The translations under genes were made by a program, and so were the position numbers. Positions 59,401 to 64,000 of a stretch of DNA of 64,000 nucleotides are shown piece after piece. The stretch lies in the NCBI GenBank assembly GCA_019802505.1, contig JAFMOC010000059.1, positions 1,268,001-1,332,000 on the forward strand. The letters run 5' to 3'. Numbering within the stretch: position 1 is the stretch's first letter; each line of letters starts with the position of its first letter. The notes under the pieces are model-generated. The model searched no databases. It worked only from the letters and a program-made list of their open reading frames with translations, and had not been told where the DNA came from. The DNA comes from Corydoras sp. C115. Its lineage: Eukaryota; Chordata; Actinopteri; Siluriformes; Callichthyidae.

Positions 59401-62400
59401 ACCATCACAGAACAGGTATGATTTGGGTGGTGGATTGTTTACCGTCAGGCCGCAGTGACCCTGCAGGGTTATAGTTTTAGGGTTTTAGTGCAGCAGTGCT
59501 GTTGTGGGTTTATTTCATCACCTCATTGACATTGCTGGGATAGGAATAATGTACTGTCAAAATAATACCTGCTCTGTGGTGGTACTATTAGGGTTCTAAC
59601 CATTAGAGAACAGAGTACAGTGGATGTACACAGTATGTACTGTAGTCCACAAGCAAATAGACTACAGTCTGAAACTGTAGAACTACAAAGTCCATCTTTA
59701 CATTAAGTGGAACTGAGAACAATAAGTGAAGCAATAAGTACGTGTCAATATTTTGCTGTTTTTTTTTTGTGTTTTTGTGGACATGCATGTGTGTGTGCGG
59801 GCGTCTGTACACTTCTCTCTCTTTAAATATTGCCTGCTTTTTTTTTTTTAATTACTTTTTTAAATTTTTGCCATGTTGAGTAGAACATGTCCAACAGTCT
59901 TTCTTAATTACAATTTACATACAAATGGTTTTTGAAGTAGCTGTTTACATTACGCCACCTGTTTATCTGCACTGCGTTTCATTACATTGATTACAGACTT
60001 CAGTGTTACATCTGCTCCATGGCAGATTTTAGAGCCGAGGTGTGGTTGACGCACACAACACCCCTCTCACATTGTGTGATTGACACACTAAACACCCTAT
60101 TTTTGTTTGTAAATCCAGCTTTTTTAAAATATCAACTCAGAACAACCTGAGGTTGCATAGAATGATGCAACGATGTTAAACTTAAAACTATGATGGTGAT
60201 CTTGGGAAATATTTTTTTAAATTATTTATCAGTGATAAATGAACTCATTAGATGTGAGTGTTTTTAGATGTGAGTGTGACCTCCAATTTGCTAAATTCTT
60301 ATAAACAAAAAAGCCATAAAGACATTTTTTTAAATCTGACACAAGAGTTCACATGGTTTCGAAGACAAAATAATATTTTTTTTTTGTGTTCGGTATCAAG
60401 GTTGTTCTGACTTTAGGTTTGGCTCATTCTCATGAACACCTTAAAGAATTTAAGGATTCTGTACGAAGGTGTTTTTCTAACACTGACATTTACACAAAAT
60501 GTGTCATGATTTAGTTGAAGTTTTTGATGAAGTTTTTGTGTTTACATTTATACAGCGGGACACCACCATGCACACGGCCAGGCAGAGGTGTCTGCACCAG
60601 AACAGAAAGCCGGCGAAGTGGTGGGACCAAGTCACGAGCACCCGCATGGACATGAGCAGCTTCATGCCTTCATAGGCCTCTCTCTGGTGCTGGGTTTTGT
60701 CTTCATGCTGCTGGTTGATCAGATTGGCAGCTCCCACATGCACAACACTGATGGTCAGTGTATCAGTCTACTTGGGTTTCAAGCTCTACATGGTCCTATT
60801 AACTGATTTAACTTATTTAAAATCAAATAACTTTGTTTTTACACAGACCCAGAAGCAGGAAGAGCTGCCAGCACCAAAATCACCACTACACTCGGTTTGG
60901 TCGTTCATGCTGCAGGTAAACCAACAGAACGTGAGCAGTACAAGCACTTTAGCATTTCACATCAATCTAGAAGATTCTTTATGTGATTTTGGTAGAATCA
61001 AGTAATTTCCTTTTAGGAAATTAGCTATCTTAAGGTCACCACTGCAGCGACTCTGACATAGTGGTGTGTTAGACTGGTACTTTCTCACTGTGCACTATAT
61101 TAGACACACCCACTGTATTATAAAGTAACACCTTTGGGATGTAAAATCAGAGCCTGTGGCTCATTTGATGCTTCACACTGTGTTTTTAATTTTAGGAGCA
61201 CTGTTATGTCTGATCCAGACCAGCATGACACGTTCTAACACAAATCCACCACAGCAATGTCTCTGCAGTGCTTAGAATGATCCCCTATCCAATAGTACCT
61301 GCTACTGACAAACTATGTAGGAAACAGATGAGCTACTGTCTGTAATTATAAATCCACAATGCTGATCTAAATATTGGAGCTGATAAAACAAGCAGTGTAT
61401 AGAATCAACAAGGAGAGCTCAATAAGTATATAGCTAATAATTTGAATAATGTTATTCAAACTGTTTTATTTTCTATAGCTGATGGGGTTGCACTTGGAGC
61501 AGCTGCTTCCACCTCGCAGACAAGTGTCCAGCTTATTGTTTTTGTGGCCATAATGCTTCATAAGGTAGATACTTTTACGTAATAATAATAAAACAGAATT
61601 ATATCACTGTGACTTTGCATATCTTTATTATTTTGTCCTCATCAGTGCCACTTAACTTTACGGTCTCCTGCCTCCAGTTTACCTTCGTTGACATTTATCC
61701 ATTCATTCATTAATTCATTATCTTCCGCTTTATCCTATATTATGGTCGCGGTGGGGTTCCCCATGCCCGTCCAGGGGAGAACGTTTCAGGCGCTGGGCAG
61801 ATACACCCAGGACAGGGCGCCAATCTATCGCTGGGCACACACTCACTCACACAGACACACTCTATATGGGGCAATTTGGAGAACTCAATTGACTTGATCC
61901 ATGTTTTTGGACTGTGGGAGGAAACTGGAGAAAACCCATGCAGACATGGGGAGAACATGGAAACTCCACCCAGATGGGGATTCAAACCGGGAATCCCTAG
62001 CTCTGAGAGGCGAATGTGCTAACCACTAAGCCAACGTGCCGCCACCTTTGTTGACATATTTACTAAATAAACCCTAGAATGGTCTGTACCTAGAAGTGGT
62101 GGTTTTTTTTAGTTTTTTTTTTTAAAACCTTAGACTTCTGTAATAACAACACTATTTTGTGTACACAACATTCTCAAAACATTCATTACACTGTTCCAAT
62201 ACTTTAATAAGTTGGTGACAAACTCATAAAACCTTTTTTTTTATTATGTATATTTATTTTTTCCCCAGGCTCCTGCTGCTTTTGGCCTCGTCTCATTCCT
62301 CATGCACGCAGGCTTGGAGCGTAACCGAATCAGAAAGCACCTTCTGGTCTTTGCTTTGGCTGCTCCAGTTCTCGCTATGCTTACCTTCCTCGGCCTCAGC

Positions 62401-62403
62401 CAG
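56342..62403 (+). CDS. slc39a9: Zinc transporter ZIP9, coding exons 1-6, 3' end outside window
   Basis: ZIP9 is a ZIP-family (SLC39) zinc importer of the Golgi and cell surface; in vertebrates it is also described as a membrane androgen receptor. Six exons join as 56342-56437, 58929-59037, 60556-60753, 60847-60915, 61479-61564 and 62269-62403, all with AG/GT borders and matching phases, giving 231 residues. The start MDDFSSISLL and most of the chain match human ZIP9 (307 aa) closely from memory. Hydrophobic segments lie near residues 5-28, 36-57, 107-127, 147-170, 174-186 and 209-229. A His-rich loop (HHHAH 71-75, HEHPHGH 95-101) precedes helix 3. The helix 4 metal motif is H155-AAA-D159-G160 and helix 5 has H185-K-A-P. 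The ATG has A at -3 and G at +4, a strong context. The remaining residues, about 75 if the length is as in human, are not present by base 64000. Confidence 0.96.
56496..57160. repeat. 25-bp minisatellite, about 27 units, slc39a9 intron 1
   Basis: The core unit is aaatgcaccctggggcccaa plus gtccc. I count about 27 units. Units 1-5 are divergent 23-25 bp forms, with a two-unit pattern repeated as units 1-2 and 4-5. Units 6-11 carry ctgggac, units 12-16 cgggggc, units 17-24 ctggggc (eight identical copies), and units 25-27 cggggg again. Because 25 is not a multiple of 3 and the unit lacks stop codons, long open frames appear on both strands; they are not genes. The array begins 58 bp after the exon 1 donor. 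Confidence 0.95.
57288..57390 (-). mobile_element. SINE-A fragment in slc39a9 intron 1
   Basis: Ccattcgttatcttccgctt to cagatacaccaggacaga. Confidence 0.85.
57395..58925. other. Remainder of slc39a9 intron 1
   Basis: AT-rich, with a run of about 20 T at 57847-57866. No repeat or exon is recognised. The intron spans 56438-58928. Confidence 0.5.
58929..59037 (+). CDS. slc39a9: slc39a9 coding exon 2
   Basis: Codes residues 33-68 (EKLKLVTVLG ... YEEVLE) plus the first base of codon 69. The acceptor is ccctgcag and the donor G|gtaagg. It holds the second helix, with the conserved IIPEG turn. Confidence 0.95.
59250..59740. repeat. Foldback repeat (family P), both arms, slc39a9 intron 2
   Basis: The left arm (gtttggacacaccccttc, then ggtggtggattgtttac) and the right arm (taatacctgctctgtggtgg, then actacagtctgaaactgtag and gtccatctttacatt) are inverted to each other around a cagcagtgctgttg centre. 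Confidence 0.88.
59745..60555. other. Remainder of slc39a9 intron 2
   Basis: AT-rich with T runs. No repeat or exon seen. Confidence 0.5.
60556..60753 (+). CDS. slc39a9: slc39a9 coding exon 3, His-rich loop
   Basis: Codes residues 70-134 and parts of codons 69 and 135. The acceptor is tttatacag and the donor G|gtcagt. It carries the cytosolic His-rich loop and helix 3 (LSLVLGFVFMLLVDQIG). The first third of the exon is the part that differs most from human ZIP9 as I recall it, as expected for a loop. Confidence 0.93.
60847..60915 (+). CDS. slc39a9: slc39a9 coding exon 4
   Basis: Codes residues 136-157 (PEAGRAASTK ... LGLVVHAA), completing codon 135 and starting codon 158. The acceptor is tttacacag and the donor G|gtaaac. 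H155, the first residue of the helix 4 metal motif, lies here. Intron 3 is only 93 bp. Confidence 0.94.
61040..61440. repeat. Foldback repeat (family P), old copy, slc39a9 intron 4
   Basis: Gcactgttatgtctgatcca, then tctgcagtgcttagaatgat and gtacctgctactgacaaac, ending in gagctgataaaacaagcag. It is more diverged than the other copies. Confidence 0.65.
61479..61564 (+). CDS. slc39a9: slc39a9 coding exon 5
   Basis: Codes residues 159-186 (DGVALGAAAS ... VAIMLHK) after completing Ala158. The acceptor is ttctatag and the donor AAG|gtagat. D159 completes the H-x3-D-G metal motif, and the exon ends with the His-Lys of the helix 5 motif. Confidence 0.94.
61695..62043 (-). mobile_element. SINE-A in slc39a9 intron 5, with 14-bp duplication
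   Basis: Tail of (cattcatt) type. Flanked by accttcgttgacat (61681-61694) and acctttgttgacat (62044-62057), with one mismatch. It is antisense to the gene. Confidence 0.94.
62269..62403 (+). CDS. slc39a9: slc39a9 coding exon 6
   Basis: Codes residues 187-231 (APAAFGLVSF ... FLGLSQ) in phase 0 at both ends. The acceptor is tttttccccag and the donor CAG|gtaaca. It completes helix 5 and contains helix 6. A 179-codon open frame on the minus strand overlaps this exon and is a shadow. Confidence 0.95.
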
Positions 62404-63490
62404 GTAACACAGAGATAAGACAAGTGAAGAAATGTCAACCGAGTGTGATTTACAATTAATGTGTGTTTAAAAGCACACTTTGCAAGAACCTTTGTGTTTT
62501 TGCGTGTTTTAAATGACCTTTTTTGCCCTCTTCTGGTGCTGATCTTCTGCGTGCTCACTGTCTGGTTAATGTTAGTATAAATAAATTTTATTCCCATGAA
62601 CACAAAATAAAACCTCATGATGGTTGAAGTTGCAGAATATAAAATACTCTTTGTTAAAGTAGCATGACGACGTGAAGCAGAGCTGGGGGTTTTCCTGACT
62701 GTGTTTAAATACAGAATCCATAATCCATCTGATTTTGCTTCCGCCTGTTTGAACCACTCTGAGTTTTGTAGCCAAATGATCATAACTCAGAAATTTGAGT
62801 GCCCACATAGTATTGCTCATGATGTGTACTATAAAACAACCTGATAGCCAGATGCTTTCGAACAGGGCTAACCTGTTTGCTCTGTGTTTAGTGTTTAAAT
62901 GGCATATAAAACTTAATTTGTTAAAAATGGGAGTGGCCAAAAAAAGCCAGACATTTGTATTCCTACAACAATAAGTAATATTGACAATGCAAGTCCTAAA
63001 GCTTTCATTATACATTTTTGTGAATCATCCACTTTTACTAAAGTATTTTGTAAAGCTTACAAATTTAAGCTTTTTTTAATAAGTAAATCACGATAGGCTA
63101 CATAAAATGTTTTAGGCACGAAACCCAGTGCAAAACAGTTTGCACGAGGACTTCGGAAACATTTTTGCACTGAAATAGATTCATTAATAAGGGTCATGGG
63201 TGTTTTGGAATTATGAGCTTCATGAACCCCTAAATGAGTTTACAGCTGTTTTCATTAATTGAACTTAAATGTGGCTTGATGGGATAGGACTAGAAAATGG
63301 GATTAAACCTTATAAATGCATTATTAAATTTGTCAATACCTATATATTCAATCTACAGCTATTTAGATAATAACACTGTTCATGTAGTTCTGTTCTTTTT
63401 TTTGTAGAAGGTCGTACACTATATGGTCACCTTTTTATCACCACATTTGATATTTTATTCTGTTTCTTTGCAACAGATGTCAAAAATATC
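62404..63490. other. slc39a9 intron 6, first part
   Basis: No exon or repeat recognised. The minus-strand open frames at 62244-62783 and 62572-63015 have no domain. Confidence 0.5.
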
Positions 63491-63493
63491 ATT

Positions 63494-63676
63494 ACCTTGC
63501 ATTTGGCCATTTAGCAGATGCTTTTATCCAAAGGCACTTTGTGAGCACATTGTCCACAACATCCAGGGAGCAATACGATTGCTTACTGATCCACATTGGT
63601 AACTTTAGTGGACCTGTGATTTAAACCCACTCCCTTCGGATTGATAGCTCAACACCTTAACCACTGTGCTACTAGT
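63494..63676 (-). mobile_element. SINE-B in slc39a9 intron 6
   Basis: Catttagcagatgcttttatc at left, gcaatacgattgcttactg in the middle, and ttaaccactgtgctac (A box) at right. Confidence 0.87.
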
Positions 63677-63679
63677 TTA

Positions 63680-64000
63680 GGAAAGTTTCTTTTCTGATCC
63701 TGCACACCTGCCCCACGGCACAAAGAAAGGTCATTGTTGGGTACCTGTTCTGTGGCGTGTATGTGTATACTGTAAAGAAGCTCCATAGATGAGAACATTT
63801 AGAACTTTGTTGGCTTTTATAATGTGTTCAAAATGACCATTAAAATACCTTCAAGAGTCCTTAATAATTCAGTTTATAATCTCATACAATTTAATCTAGT
63901 TCATTTAATGTCTAGCTTCTCTCTTGAGTACTTATCAGTGCCAGCACCCAAATTTTTTTTTTTTAATGTTTATTGCCACTAAATAATGTAACACGCTGCC
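63680..64000. other. slc39a9 intron 6, continuing past the window
   Basis: No acceptor followed by the expected ZIP9 C-terminal codons is seen, so the last exon lies beyond base 64000. Confidence 0.5.

Noticed and set aside
62244..63015. Minus-strand frames of 179 and 147 codons
   Set aside because: One is the reverse of slc39a9 exon 6 and its intron; neither contains a known domain.

Overview
This looks like nuclear DNA of a bony fish. The one recognisable host gene is a vertebrate zinc transporter (slc39a9, ZIP9) split by introns. The rest is dominated by short tRNA-headed retroposons of the DANA/V-SINE type, foldback repeats and 3' ends of fish LINEs. The repeat mix recalls otophysan fish (catfish, characins, knifefish, cyprinids); that is a recollection of repeat families, not a search result. 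I see no bacterial, viral or CRISPR feature.

Layout: bases 1 to about 50,550 hold no gene I can name. They are AT-rich DNA with roughly 35 copies or fragments of one SINE family (called SINE-A here), about 6 of a second (SINE-B), one of a third (SINE-C), palindromic repeats, LINE 3' ends and microsatellites. Many SINE-A copies have exact or near-exact target-site duplications that I read directly, so their borders are firm. Stretches without repeats (about 2.9-3.9, 6.9-7.6, 11.1-11.6, 20.4-21.1 and 37.9-38.8 kb) could hold distal regulatory DNA, but one sequence cannot show this. One 58-bp segment at 34,680 has good splice signals and reads like a piece of an LDL-receptor class B repeat; it is a weak exon candidate.

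From 50.6 to 56.3 kb is a CpG-rich zone with a GA-rich satellite, split by a 4.8-kb non-LTR retrotransposon. The element has an uninterrupted 1165-codon ORF2 (APE endonuclease, reverse transcriptase, C-terminal CCHC motif) and a 5'-truncated, frame-shifted ORF1 (SGNH esterase-like part plus a Pro/Arg-rich tail). It lies in the same orientation as slc39a9 and ends about 500 bp before the slc39a9 start codon.

From 56.3 kb to the right edge is slc39a9: six coding exons on the + strand, with consistent splice phases, encoding residues 1-231. The last exon or exons (about 75 residues by comparison with the human 307-residue protein) lie beyond the window. Intron 1 carries a 25-bp minisatellite of about 27 units that is open in several frames on both strands and so produces spurious ORFs. 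Introns 2, 4, 5 and 6 carry foldback, SINE-A and SINE-B copies.

The parts interact mainly as a transposon community. SINE-A shares its 3' end with a LINE fragment present here, which suggests a shared replication machinery. Elements are nested up to three deep, and a set of short SINE-A copies all begin at nearly the same internal base.
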